Of a DNA stretch of 64,000 bases, positions 18,856 to 26,897 are shown piece after piece. Positions within the stretch are counted from its first letter, which is position 1; each line of letters begins with the position of its first letter. The notes under the pieces were generated by a model. That model was given only the letters and a program-made list of their open reading frames with translations. It did not search any database and was not told the origin of the DNA. The position numbers and the translations under genes are program-made. The DNA lies in the NCBI RefSeq assembly GCF_025751585.1, contig NZ_JAOWKX010000002.1, positions 1 to 64,000 on the forward strand, written 5' to 3'. The stretch comes from Fluctibacter corallii (GTDB taxonomy: Bacteria; Pseudomonadota; Gammaproteobacteria; Enterobacterales; Alteromonadaceae).

Positions 18856-19920
18856 ATGTATAAAAATGTGGTAAGTGCATGGAAAGCACTAAACGTACTA
18901 TTATTAACGATTTGCGTGCTTTTCGCCAACATGGCCGTGGCGTTGTCTATTGCTCCCGAAGGCGGGGCAAATTCTCCTAACGTCGCTTCGCAATCCAACA
19001 CAAGGCTATCGATTGATGGGAATGATCCGTCTGTAGGGGCGATTTACCTCGATGCGGAGCAGTTCGTGCATGCAAATCTTTATGATGCGATGGCGGCGGT
19101 TTGGGCGGTGGATCGAAAGTCATGGAATCAGGTGTTATACGCGCATGCATGTGTCAATAACGCACAATCAATACCTTTGCAGCAAGCCTACCAAGCGCTG
19201 TATCCGCTTTTTTCTGAAGCCATGCAAACTCTATCTGAAAGAGCAAACCAGTTTGATTCTGATTTAGAACAAGCGATTTTGGCAGATGTCGCCCAACTGG
19301 GGTTTCGCCTGTTTAGTTCTAGTTATGCCCACGGGTATGCAAGGCAAGTGGTTTATACCAACTCGATGTCAGACGGCGTGCAAGAGGAAATGTGTGGCGC
19401 CCCTGTGGCAGGTGAGCATATTGGTAGCGTAGATTATGAGCATAGTGTTCAGTGGAGTACTGCACGCTTTCTTAATGATTCGCCTTCCTCCTCATTGCTA
19501 GAAGCATCGATGAATGGGTTACTACATCACGCAAATTATGGTTATCAGTCGTTTAAACGTTTTTTAGCACTAGAATATTCTGCGTTTGATGCATTGGTTT
19601 ATAGTCACGCTTATCAAAATATGCCCGCTTACAATACGTTGTTTGTGCATGTCACTGAGCATGAAAATGTTAAGCGATATACACAAGAATTGAACAAGCA
19701 GTTGCCAAGTGAGGTACCGTCGGTATCGGATTATTCAGATTTTGCCTTTTTGACGCTATCATCAGGATATCATTGGGGGACTATGTCTGTACTTGCATTG
19801 GTTGAAGAAGAATATCCATCGCTGCATGTTAAAATCAAACGTCAAGCACTAGACGACGTTCGCACCACCACAGAACGCCTTGCAAAGCAGGCTTCTTCTA
19901 TTTTAGATAAAAATAGTTAA
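18856..19920 (+). CDS. Secreted protein of unknown family
   Basis: A 354-residue protein with an N-terminal hydrophobic segment (VLLLTICVLFANMAVALS, about 14-31) that looks like a signal peptide. The remainder is helix-rich, with many Tyr, His and Gln residues, two Cys pairs at most (C76, C171), and no catalytic motif I can name. I do not recognise the family. GGGAAGGCG precedes the ATG by about 9 bp. It follows the terminator of the acyl-CoA dehydrogenase operon and is a monocistron of its own. A periplasmic binding or chaperone role would be guesswork. Confidence 0.6.
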   Translation: MYKNVVSAWKALNVLLLTICVLFANMAVALSIAPEGGANSPNVASQSNTRLSIDGNDPSVGAIYLDAEQFVHANLYDAMAAVWAVDRKSWNQVLYAHACVNNAQSIPLQQAYQALYPLFSEAMQTLSERANQFDSDLEQAILADVAQLGFRLFSSSYAHGYARQVVYTNSMSDGVQEEMCGAPVAGEHIGSVDYEHSVQWSTARFLNDSPSSSLLEASMNGLLHHANYGYQSFKRFLALEYSAFDALVYSHAYQNMPAYNTLFVHVTEHENVKRYTQELNKQLPSEVPSVSDYSDFAFLTLSSGYHWGTMSVLALVEEEYPSLHVKIKRQALDDVRTTTERLAKQASSILDKNS

Positions 19921-20060
19921 CTAATGTGTCAACCAAACACTGACTCCCTCGTTAGCATACATAACAGCCACAGAAATAAGCCCCTTGACGTAGGGACGAT
20001 TATGCAGAGTAAGAAGCATTGACAGGTCTATGAAACAAACGAAAATATATTTAGCAGTGA

Positions 20061-20642
20061 GTGTTTGTGAGTAGAAGCGAGTCGGATTCCATCACGGATA
20101 AAGTACCAATATCAATAGAGGCTTTTTTACAAGATGTAGAAAAGAAAGCTTATCGTATTGCTCTTTTTTCTGTGCGTGAACACGCAGAGGCGTTAGATTT
20201 GCTGCAAGATGCGATGGTTAAACTTGTGACAAAGTATGCGGATAAAAAACCGAATGAATGGAAGCCTTTGTTTTACCGAATTTTACAAAATCGCATCACC
20301 GATTGGCACCGACAGCAGAAAGTGAAAAGTTTTATTGGCTTTTTTACTAATAGCGATGGTGAAGATACGACAGAGGATTATTCACATGCAGCTCCCCATT
20401 ATGATGAGCTTCCTGACCAATCAATGGAAACCTCTCAACAGCAGCAGGCCGTGATGGACGTACTGAAAACACTTCCTGCAAAACAGCAGCAGTGTTTTTT
20501 ACTGCGTAGCTGGGAAGGAATGTCGGTGGCTGAAACGGCTTTGGCGATGGGGTGTTCCGAGGGGAGTGTTAAAACACATTTTTTTAGAGCGGTTACCAAA
20601 CTCCGTGCGTTATTAGAGGAGCAACATGATGTCAAAATTTAA
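20061..20642 (+). CDS. ECF-type RNA polymerase sigma factor
   Basis: A 193-residue sigma-70 family factor. Region 2 (about 12-80: EHAEALDLLQDAMVKLV, then ILQNRITDWHRQQKV) binds core and the -10 element. Region 4 (about 133-185: TLPAKQQQCFLLRSWEGMSV, GCSEGSVKTHFFRAV) is a helix-turn-helix for the -35. There is no region 3. The start is GTG at 20061, or GTG at 20067; neither has a strong ribosome site. The next gene overlaps by 17 bp. It heads an operon with a DUF3619-like membrane protein, an exported small protein and a DUF3106 protein, a sigma/anti-sigma arrangement known in several proteobacteria. Confidence 0.9.
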   Translation: MFVSRSESDSITDKVPISIEAFLQDVEKKAYRIALFSVREHAEALDLLQDAMVKLVTKYADKKPNEWKPLFYRILQNRITDWHRQQKVKSFIGFFTNSDGEDTTEDYSHAAPHYDELPDQSMETSQQQQAVMDVLKTLPAKQQQCFLLRSWEGMSVAETALAMGCSEGSVKTHFFRAVTKLRALLEEQHDVKI

Positions 20643-21009
20643 ATCTGACGATATCGAATCTGTTGTTGTTGAGCGCGTAAATCGCCATCTTGATGCTGAA
20701 GTTGATTCACTATCGTCATCAGTGGCTAAAGATATCTCTCAGGCGCGTATGAATGCCTTAAGGCAAGCCCGCACTGAGAAAGAGTCTAGTTGGACATTCA
20801 CTAACTGGCTACCGAGCTGGCAGGTATCTACGCCTGTAGCAGTTGCTGTTATGGTAGCAATCCTAGTAAGCTATGAGTCTGAAGATCAGATTCCAGCAAT
20901 ACCTTCTACGATGTTTACTGAAAATATTCCCGCAGAAGACCTGGATATGTTAGAGGATTACGAATTTGCCGCGTGGCTTGCTGAACAAGATATTGAGGTT
21001 ACCAGTTAG
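20626..21009 (+). CDS. DUF3619-like membrane protein, possible anti-sigma factor
   Basis: A 127-residue protein with a charged cytoplasmic N-terminus (to about 62), one membrane segment (VSTPVAVAVMVAILVSY, about 66-82) and an acidic periplasmic tail (EDLDMLEDYEFAAWLAEQD). This layout and the overlap with the sigma-factor gene fit the DUF3619 family. Anti-sigma function is inferred from position and topology only. AGAGGAG lies before the ATG at 20626; the ATG at 20629 is an alternative. Confidence 0.72.
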   Translation: MMSKFKSDDIESVVVERVNRHLDAEVDSLSSSVAKDISQARMNALRQARTEKESSWTFTNWLPSWQVSTPVAVAVMVAILVSYESEDQIPAIPSTMFTENIPAEDLDMLEDYEFAAWLAEQDIEVTS

Positions 21010-21010
21010 C

Positions 21011-21286
21011 ATGGTACTCATGGGAATGGTTTCACCGTCATTGATGTCTCAGTCTGTGTTTGCTGAAGAATATAACGATGAGCGAACAGTGACAGTTGAA
21101 CCGGATGAGTCAGTGTCTTTAGACTTTTTGGAATTTTTGGCAGAGGCTGAAAATATTGATGGTAAATGGGTTTCGGCTGTCGAGTTTGATGAAACTGCGA
21201 AGGTGGAAAACGAACCTATTTATCACCAGTGTGAACAATCCAGTGAAAAATGTATGAATAGCAATGGCAATAAGGAGGAACAATGA
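21011..21286 (+). CDS. Small exported protein of the sigma operon
   Basis: A 91-residue protein starting 1 bp after the previous stop codon. The opening MVLMGMVSPSLMSQSVFAEE looks like a signal peptide cut after VFA. The mature part is acidic (EPDESVSLDFLEFLAEAENIDG) and ends in a Cys/Ser/Asn-rich tail. The frame is open upstream to 20966 within the preceding gene, but the 21011 start with GAGGTT ahead is preferred. Family not recognised; position suggests a periplasmic partner of the membrane regulator. Confidence 0.65.
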   Translation: MVLMGMVSPSLMSQSVFAEEYNDERTVTVEPDESVSLDFLEFLAEAENIDGKWVSAVEFDETAKVENEPIYHQCEQSSEKCMNSNGNKEEQ

Positions 21287-21750
21287 GTATTTTTCGTTTG
21301 CTTAGTGTTTCTTTGCTAAGTTTATGTATATTTGCCGCTGATGCCACAGAGTGGGAATCTTTGTCTGTGCAACAAAAGCAAGTCTTGAAAGGGTTTGAAG
21401 GGCAATGGCAGTCGTTTGATAGCCAAAGACAGCAGCGTCTCGCAAAAGGAGCGAGTCGATGGTTAGAGATGCAGCCTGAACAACGAAAATCGATGATGCA
21501 ACGCTTTCAACGTTGGCAGGCGATGTCTCCCGAGAAACGAGCGAAACTGCAAGAACGTTTTGCGCGATTCAAGCAATTGCCACCTGAAAAACAAACGCAG
21601 GTAAGGTCGAAGTTCCAGCACTTTAGACAAATGCCACCTGAAAAACGGCAGCAACTGAAAGAACAATTTCGAAAGTCTAAACAACAAAATCTTCGTAAAC
21701 AGGGCGGGCATAAGTCTCGCCCTTCGCCGCCTCCACGACGTCACGATTGA
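21283..21750 (+). CDS. DUF3106 domain protein
   Basis: A 155-residue exported protein: signal peptide to about residue 21 (LLSLCIFAADA), then tandem helical repeats of about 15-18 residues with the shared pattern (M/L)(P/S)PEKR...L...F..F (e.g. AMSPEKRAKLQERF, QLPPEKQTQVRSKF, QMPPEKRQQLKEQF), and a basic Pro/Arg tail. This is the DUF3106 pattern. The mature protein is strongly basic and might bind a polyanion. It overlaps the preceding gene by 4 bp (ATGA) and closes the sigma operon; GGAGGAA is its ribosome site. Confidence 0.82.
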   Translation: MSIFRLLSVSLLSLCIFAADATEWESLSVQQKQVLKGFEGQWQSFDSQRQQRLAKGASRWLEMQPEQRKSMMQRFQRWQAMSPEKRAKLQERFARFKQLPPEKQTQVRSKFQHFRQMPPEKRQQLKEQFRKSKQQNLRKQGGHKSRPSPPPRRHD

Positions 21751-21768
21751 TACTACGAAGAAAGTTAA

Positions 21769-21793
21769 GGGCAGGTCGCCAATGCACCTGCCC
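21769..21793. terminator. Hairpin between convergent genes
   Basis: GGGCAGGT (21769-21776) pairs perfectly with ACCTGCCC (21786-21793) around a 9-nt loop, between the DUF3106 gene (+) and the beta-barrel gene (-). Probably terminates both. Confidence 0.65.
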
Positions 21794-21800
21794 AATTAAA

Positions 21801-22691
21801 TTAGAACTGATGGCCCACATTCAGTGACCAAGAGGTTGATGAAACGGTTGTACCAAAATCACGGCTTATCGACACGTCTACTGACCAATCTTCGATAATG
21901 TCATATGAAAAATAGGTAGACATTTGACCATAACTCTCACTGCCGACAGCGGCTTGAGCGTTGATCATATTTCGAATAAAGCGATCTTGAATTTGGTTAA
22001 CATTGCGTCCGTTTCTGGAGACAGCCTCAGACTCATCATTTAACGCTTCGTTCCACCTTACACTGGCGCCAAGCACAACAAAGCGGGAAGACTCAACATG
22101 CCAAGCATGAGAAGCAGACAATGACACGCTGGCAAACGTAGAATGTCCTTCGTCGAGTGACGTATTAGAGCGTCGGCCGTCGAAACGGTGTTCACGCTTC
22201 TCCCACTCAGCGCGGTGTAGACCCAGCGTACTGCTAATTTGCCAATTATCTAGTTGCCAATCATAAGCGACGGAAGCTGATAAGGAAGGTGCGTCGGTAG
22301 CCTGGTCGACTCGCTCACGTCGTTCAAAGTTAGCGTGTAATGTTAGTTCATCTTCCCATCCTGCATAACTGAATGACCATGTCCAATTGTCTAAAAAGTA
22401 ACTGGCACCTATGCTCCAAGCATGAATGTCTACTTCACCCTCTACGTTACGTGATAGTCGTTTCTTTTCGTTTGCAGTATAAATGTCGGCGGATAAAATC
22501 AGGTTGTCTGTGGCGTTAAATGCGCCGTACACTGAATAGCCCCAAGGGGTAAAATCAAAAGAATTGGGACCGGCTGATGCGGTTTGTTCTGATTGGCCTG
22601 CACCAATGTAAAGGCTGTGAGCAGAAGCGGTATTTCCACACAAGCCCAGTAAAATAAAGCCAGTCAAATAGGGTATTTTTATTGTTTTCAA
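21801..22691 (-). CDS. Outer-membrane beta-barrel (autotransporter-type barrel) protein
   Basis: A 296-residue protein with a signal peptide (to about residue 24, CGNTASAHS) and alternating aromatic/hydrophobic strands throughout (YSVYGAFN, WSIGASYFLDNWTWSFSYAG, LSASVAYDWQ). It ends in a terminal Phe (LNVGHQF), the BAM recognition pattern. About 12 strands can be counted, as in autotransporter barrels, but no passenger domain is present. The role (porin, adhesion or enzyme) is not clear. Confidence 0.72.
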   Translation of the reverse strand: MKTIKIPYLTGFILLGLCGNTASAHSLYIGAGQSEQTASAGPNSFDFTPWGYSVYGAFNATDNLILSADIYTANEKKRLSRNVEGEVDIHAWSIGASYFLDNWTWSFSYAGWEDELTLHANFERRERVDQATDAPSLSASVAYDWQLDNWQISSTLGLHRAEWEKREHRFDGRRSNTSLDEGHSTFASVSLSASHAWHVESSRFVVLGASVRWNEALNDESEAVSRNGRNVNQIQDRFIRNMINAQAAVGSESYGQMSTYFSYDIIEDWSVDVSISRDFGTTVSSTSWSLNVGHQF

Positions 22692-22789
22692 AGTGAGTCT
22701 GATTTATGTCGCTTAATTAAGTGAGCGATAAAATAACGGACTTGATTTAAAAAGACAAAGCCGATGAGTTATTAAAATTACCTTGGTGA

Positions 22790-24862
22790 TTAAGATGGCT
22801 TTATTTTTACAAATTTTTTCTGATGAAGTTGGGCGTTCTTCATGATTAACTCTACTTTTCGCTGTGCATCCTCGAGGGCGCGTTCGACGCTCTTTTCTGA
22901 CATAATCGCCTTGTGGATTTCAAGCCCGACTTGATACCCGACAGCGGTAAACTCTGGTATGGGAACAAACTGTGTGCCAACACTCGATAAACCTTGTTGC
23001 CGAGCTGAGAAAGAGCTTAATGCGCGATATTCAGCCTCTGCATAAGGGAGAGACGAAAAATACGCGTCATCGTAGGTCGATTTTCGTGTGCCTGATGGTA
23101 CATTTGTCACGCCAAGTTGCGTTTTACACTGTTGAATAAAGGCTTTTGAAGTTAGCCATTTAGCGACTTCTTTGGCTAATGTCTGGTTTTCTGAAAATGC
23201 TGATACGCTTAGATTCCAAGACCAAAACCACCTTGCTCCATCTGAGGTGACACCAATAGGGACATCGGTGACATCAAAATAATTACGTACCGAGGTGTTG
23301 AGTGATTCTGTAAAATAGCCGGCTAATGATGTTGCATCTATGAAAAAAACGAGATTCCCGTCTGCGAATAATTGCTGGTTTTCTCTCCATCCTTTGTTAA
23401 GTAAATCAGGTGGGCCTGCTTCATGAAGCATATCTCGATAGACACGGACGGCATCAACCCAAGGCTTGGTGTTGATAGATGGTCGCCATTGTTCGTCAAA
23501 CCACTGCCCTCCATAGGCGTTGACTATAATTGAAAGGAGCGCCATATTTTGCCCCCATCCCGGCCGTGTTCTTAACCCGATACCGTATATATTACTTTCT
23601 GGCGAATGAACGCGCTTCGCGATTTCTTTGAGTTGTTGATAGGTAAGTGGAGATGGCAGTTCAATTCCTTTAGACGCTAAAATATCTTTACGGTAAAAAA
23701 GTGCAGTTGACTCCGCCACAAAAGGAAACGCCCAAATTCGGTTGTTGACGGTGATAGCTTGCTTAACTGCCGGAAAAAAATCATCAAGATCGTAATCTTC
23801 ATCAAGCGCTGTAATTTCAGCTAGCCAACCGTTTCTTGCCCAAATAGGGATTTCGTAAGAGCCAGTCATGATAATGTCGAAGTGGCTTTGCGACAAAGCA
23901 AAATCACCGAGCAAGCGCCGCCGATATACCGATTCTTCCATGATATACCACCTGAATTCTGTTTCAGGGAATTGCTTTTCCAACTCAGGGGTCAGCGTAA
24001 TCGCGTGATGAATGGCATTGATGTCGGCTACAGAAATATTAATATGTTTGCTTACTGAGGTTGATGGTGATGTCGTAAATATTCCATAGCGTTGCAATAT
24101 TTCATCAGCGATACCGTTTTGTTTAATTCGCTTCAATCCACGATTAAAGTGAGACAATGTGTTCTCTGCGTCTTCATACTGTTTAGAAATGGCTAAATAG
24201 TATTCATTAGGCGTGTCGTTATCTTCGATAAATTCAACTTTGCCGACCAAATAAGGCATTGTATTGATGATAATTTCAGATACGGAATATTTGTCTGAAA
24301 TGGCATAATCAATCCTCCCAGCTGCTAACATTGCAAGCAGGTTTTCGTGACTTTGTGCATGAACAATGTCGTAATGGCTTGTTAGTTTTTTAACGATAAG
24401 GGGTAACACTGCTCCTCTTACCGCACCGATCAGTACGGGACTTTTCGGTGATTGATTAATCTCGGTGTTGATTTCGGTTTTTAGCTGGTCGTAACGTAAT
24501 TTTAGCAGACCCATTTTTCCTCCAGGAATCGGATCTGAATATAAAAAATGCGTGGTGCCAGTTTGTAGCTTTTGATACGGAAAAATGCCGTTTACTCTAC
24601 CTGATTCTGCCAGAAATACGGCACGTGCATGAGGAAAAAACTGGATGCTGACATTGTAGTCACTTTCTTTGAACGCTTCTGTTATAAGCTCATTTACATA
24701 TCCCACGCTAGGATCATCTTGATTGCTGTATGGGCTTACATTTGAGGTTGCTAGCTCAATTGTTTTTCTTTCAGCTATATCAGTATTGGCATTCGCCCAA
24801 GACAAGGTTAGAGATGGTAGAAGAAAGACAAATGCTATTTGCTTGAGCCACGATCTATTCAT
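22790..24862 (-). CDS. Fused double periplasmic solute-binding protein
   Basis: About 690 residues after a signal peptide (IAFVFLLPSLTLSWANA). The first half (about 32-260) is a family 3 binding domain (KTIELATSNVSPYSNQ..., ending GIADEILQRYGI), as in amino-acid binding proteins. The second half (about 275-665) is a family 1 sugar-type binding domain (DIIMTGSYEIPIWARNGWLA, ALFYRKDILASKGI, QQLFADGNLVFFI). The C-terminus is Lys-rich. No permease, ATPase or sensor kinase lies beside it, so it may serve distant permeases or a sensor. Start uncertain: ATG at 24862 is used; an in-frame GTG lies at 24877. The double fusion in one chain is unusual. Confidence 0.82.
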   Translation of the reverse strand: MNRSWLKQIAFVFLLPSLTLSWANANTDIAERKTIELATSNVSPYSNQDDPSVGYVNELITEAFKESDYNVSIQFFPHARAVFLAESGRVNGIFPYQKLQTGTTHFLYSDPIPGGKMGLLKLRYDQLKTEINTEINQSPKSPVLIGAVRGAVLPLIVKKLTSHYDIVHAQSHENLLAMLAAGRIDYAISDKYSVSEIIINTMPYLVGKVEFIEDNDTPNEYYLAISKQYEDAENTLSHFNRGLKRIKQNGIADEILQRYGIFTTSPSTSVSKHINISVADINAIHHAITLTPELEKQFPETEFRWYIMEESVYRRRLLGDFALSQSHFDIIMTGSYEIPIWARNGWLAEITALDEDYDLDDFFPAVKQAITVNNRIWAFPFVAESTALFYRKDILASKGIELPSPLTYQQLKEIAKRVHSPESNIYGIGLRTRPGWGQNMALLSIIVNAYGGQWFDEQWRPSINTKPWVDAVRVYRDMLHEAGPPDLLNKGWRENQQLFADGNLVFFIDATSLAGYFTESLNTSVRNYFDVTDVPIGVTSDGARWFWSWNLSVSAFSENQTLAKEVAKWLTSKAFIQQCKTQLGVTNVPSGTRKSTYDDAYFSSLPYAEAEYRALSSFSARQQGLSSVGTQFVPIPEFTAVGYQVGLEIHKAIMSEKSVERALEDAQRKVELIMKNAQLHQKKFVKIKPS

Positions 24863-24970
24863 GTACTTGTAAAACACCTTTGAAGAAAACGAATTGGTAC
24901 TCCTTGCTTGGCGGAATCCCCCAATAAGATCTAGGTGATGAACACTAATTTGTCTATGTTAGTTAACGAA

Positions 24971-24990
24971 AAAGGGGCGCTAAGGCCCCA
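24971..24990 (-). terminator. Terminator after the EF-hand gene
   Basis: On the minus strand GGGGC-CTTAGC-GCCCC is followed by TTTTT, about 30 bp beyond the EF-hand stop codon. Confidence 0.75.
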
Positions 24991-25020
24991 GCACATACAA
25001 AGGAGGAGAGAAAACGCTGG

Positions 25021-25650
25021 TTAGATTCCGCTGTCGTCAGAAAGTGAATCAACACAGTTGCGAACAGCTTGGCGCGTAGCGCGGCGGCTGTCAGCATGAG
25101 CGGTTAATTCGTCTTCTGATACTTCACCATTTAGGTCGGTATCTAATGCGTTAAATTTGTCAGTCGCACGGCTTTCTGCATGCGAGGTTGCTTCCGATAA
25201 ATCAATCAGATTGTCGTCATTAGCATCAATGGTGTCGAAACGCTCTTCAGCAGTGAGACGAGATGAAAAATCAGGAACGACAATATTTTCATCACCTGTT
25301 TCATCTTTTATGTCTGCTACACAAGCTGCAATATCTTCGGCGATATCAGACAAATCTGGGCGCTCGCGACCACTGCTGGCCTCTTCAAAGGTTAAGCTGC
25401 CGTCTGCGTTTGCATCTTTGCGCTCAAATTTGCGGGCAGCTTTGTCAGATGCACCTGTTAACATTTCATCTAACGTAAGGGTTCCACTTTGGTCGATGTC
25501 TAAACGCGCAAGCATCTTTTCAACTGATGGTTTTCCATGCTTGTGACCACGCTTGCCATTTTGTGGTGCTTCTTGAGCATGAAGTTGCGCCGCTGCCAGA
25601 AAAGAACATGCTGTTACCGTCGCTATCAAAACATGTTTGGCTTTGATCAT
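25021..25650 (-). CDS. Periplasmic EF-hand calcium-binding protein
   Basis: A 209-residue exported protein (signal peptide to about residue 25, SFLAAAQLHA). Four EF-hand loops are visible: DIDQSGTLTLDE (about 50), DANADGSLTFEE (about 80), DANDDNLIDLSE (about 140) and DTDLNGEVSEDE (about 166), each with the Asp/Asn ligands and a closing Glu. A Cys pair (near 108 and 201) could form a disulphide. AGGAGA lies before the ATG. Monocistronic, with its own terminator. The partner protein is unknown; calcium sensing or buffering is the likely role. Confidence 0.88.
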   Translation of the reverse strand: MIKAKHVLIATVTACSFLAAAQLHAQEAPQNGKRGHKHGKPSVEKMLARLDIDQSGTLTLDEMLTGASDKAARKFERKDANADGSLTFEEASSGRERPDLSDIAEDIAACVADIKDETGDENIVVPDFSSRLTAEERFDTIDANDDNLIDLSEATSHAESRATDKFNALDTDLNGEVSEDELTAHADSRRATRQAVRNCVDSLSDDSGI

Positions 25651-25877
25651 TTTTGTCTCCTGTCATCATTTTTAATGTATTCAGTAGTAACAACGGGCAA
25701 AAGACAAAGCCGTTGACAAAAAAAATTTAAAAAACAAATTATTTTTTAACTTATTGAAATAAAAGGATTATTGTTTTGATATGAATACTTGGCAAGATAC
25801 ATGAGAGCAAAGTCGATAAAAAAGACAGTGTCTGAAGTGCTAATACTACCCAGCACTTCATATATGGGGCTGGGAAA

Positions 25878-26645
25878 TTACCAAGCGCTAACACCGCCAT
25901 CAACCGCAATGGCCTGTCCTGTCATAAAGGAATTTCCCGGAGACAGTAATAACACCATGGTATTCACAATTTCTTGTGGCTCAGCTAAACGCTTCATTGG
26001 ACACCCACTTGCCAGTTTTTCGCGTTCTTCAGTTGACGCTAAGCCTTCAACGTTCATTATGTTCGTTGGGCTGAAAAAAGGGCAAAGGGCATTAACCTGA
26101 ATACCGTATCTGGCATATTCGATTGCTGCCGTGCGAGTGAGACCGACAACGGCATGCTTGGCTGCTGAATAGGCTCCACCTTTCGGTGCACCACCAATAC
26201 CCGCCATCGAACTGATATTTAAAACATGCCCTCTTTGTTGCTTTAGCATAATAGGAATTTGCGACTTCATTCCAAATAAAACACTGTTTACGTTTACCTG
26301 CATTTGTTGATTAATGGTGTCTTCTGTTAACGTATGAATGGGTGACATTTTGTGGGCAACCCCAGCATTATTGACTGCAAAATCTAATCTTTTGAACGAG
26401 GCTTCAGCAAGATGTGCAAGCGAGGAGCAGTAGCCTTCGTTACTTACATCACCAACCAATGCCTTCACTTGTACGTCAAACTGTTCGAGGCTTTTAACGG
26501 TTTCTGTTAGCGTAGATTCGTTAATGTCTCCCAAAACGAGATTACACCGTCGCTCAGCCAATGCCGTAGCGAGGCGTTCTCCAAATCCGCTTCCTGCCCC
26601 CGTTATTAATGCGCATTTTCCTGAAAAATCGAGAAGTGTATCCAT
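25878..26645 (-). CDS. Short-chain dehydrogenase/reductase
   Basis: A 255-residue classical SDR. The cofactor loop TGAGSGFG is at 15-22, the NNAG motif at 92-95, the catalytic Ser at 145/146 (NISSMAG) and Tyr159/Lys163 (YSAAK). The frame runs on to 26861 in the same phase, but AAGGAAA before the ATG at 26645 and family length set the start. It is divergent from the multifunctional beta-oxidation gene, with a GTGGGTGTC motif in the 252-bp spacer. A 3-hydroxyacyl or alcohol dehydrogenase step in the neighbouring catabolic pathway is likely. Confidence 0.92.
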   Translation of the reverse strand: MDTLLDFSGKCALITGAGSGFGERLATALAERRCNLVLGDINESTLTETVKSLEQFDVQVKALVGDVSNEGYCSSLAHLAEASFKRLDFAVNNAGVAHKMSPIHTLTEDTINQQMQVNVNSVLFGMKSQIPIMLKQQRGHVLNISSMAGIGGAPKGGAYSAAKHAVVGLTRTAAIEYARYGIQVNALCPFFSPTNIMNVEGLASTEEREKLASGCPMKRLAEPQEIVNTMVLLLSPGNSFMTGQAIAVDGGVSAW

Positions 26646-26727
26646 GATGTTTTCCTTATTAAGTAGTGGATGTTTGAGCTGATTCTCACAAATAACGCGT
26701 GCACGAAAAAAGATCAATACAGAGAAA

Positions 26728-26739
26728 GTGGGTGTCAAC
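26728..26739 (+). repeat. GTGGGTGTC motif copy (divergent spacer)
   Basis: GTGGGTGTCAAC lies between the divergent SDR and beta-oxidation genes. It belongs to a motif found 19 times in the window (9-mer core). No other gene or structure is seen in this 252-bp spacer. Confidence 0.6.
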
Positions 26740-26897
26740 ATGAGAAAAAATGATACCTGCATCGCAGGCCTTGTCGCGTTTGAAGTATCACTGGATTTAA
26801 TTTTTAAGGATAAAATTAATAAATTTGGATGATTAACATCTCGGACATAACATTCTAACAATTGCTTCCACTCAAACTATCTAGACTGAGGCGACAA

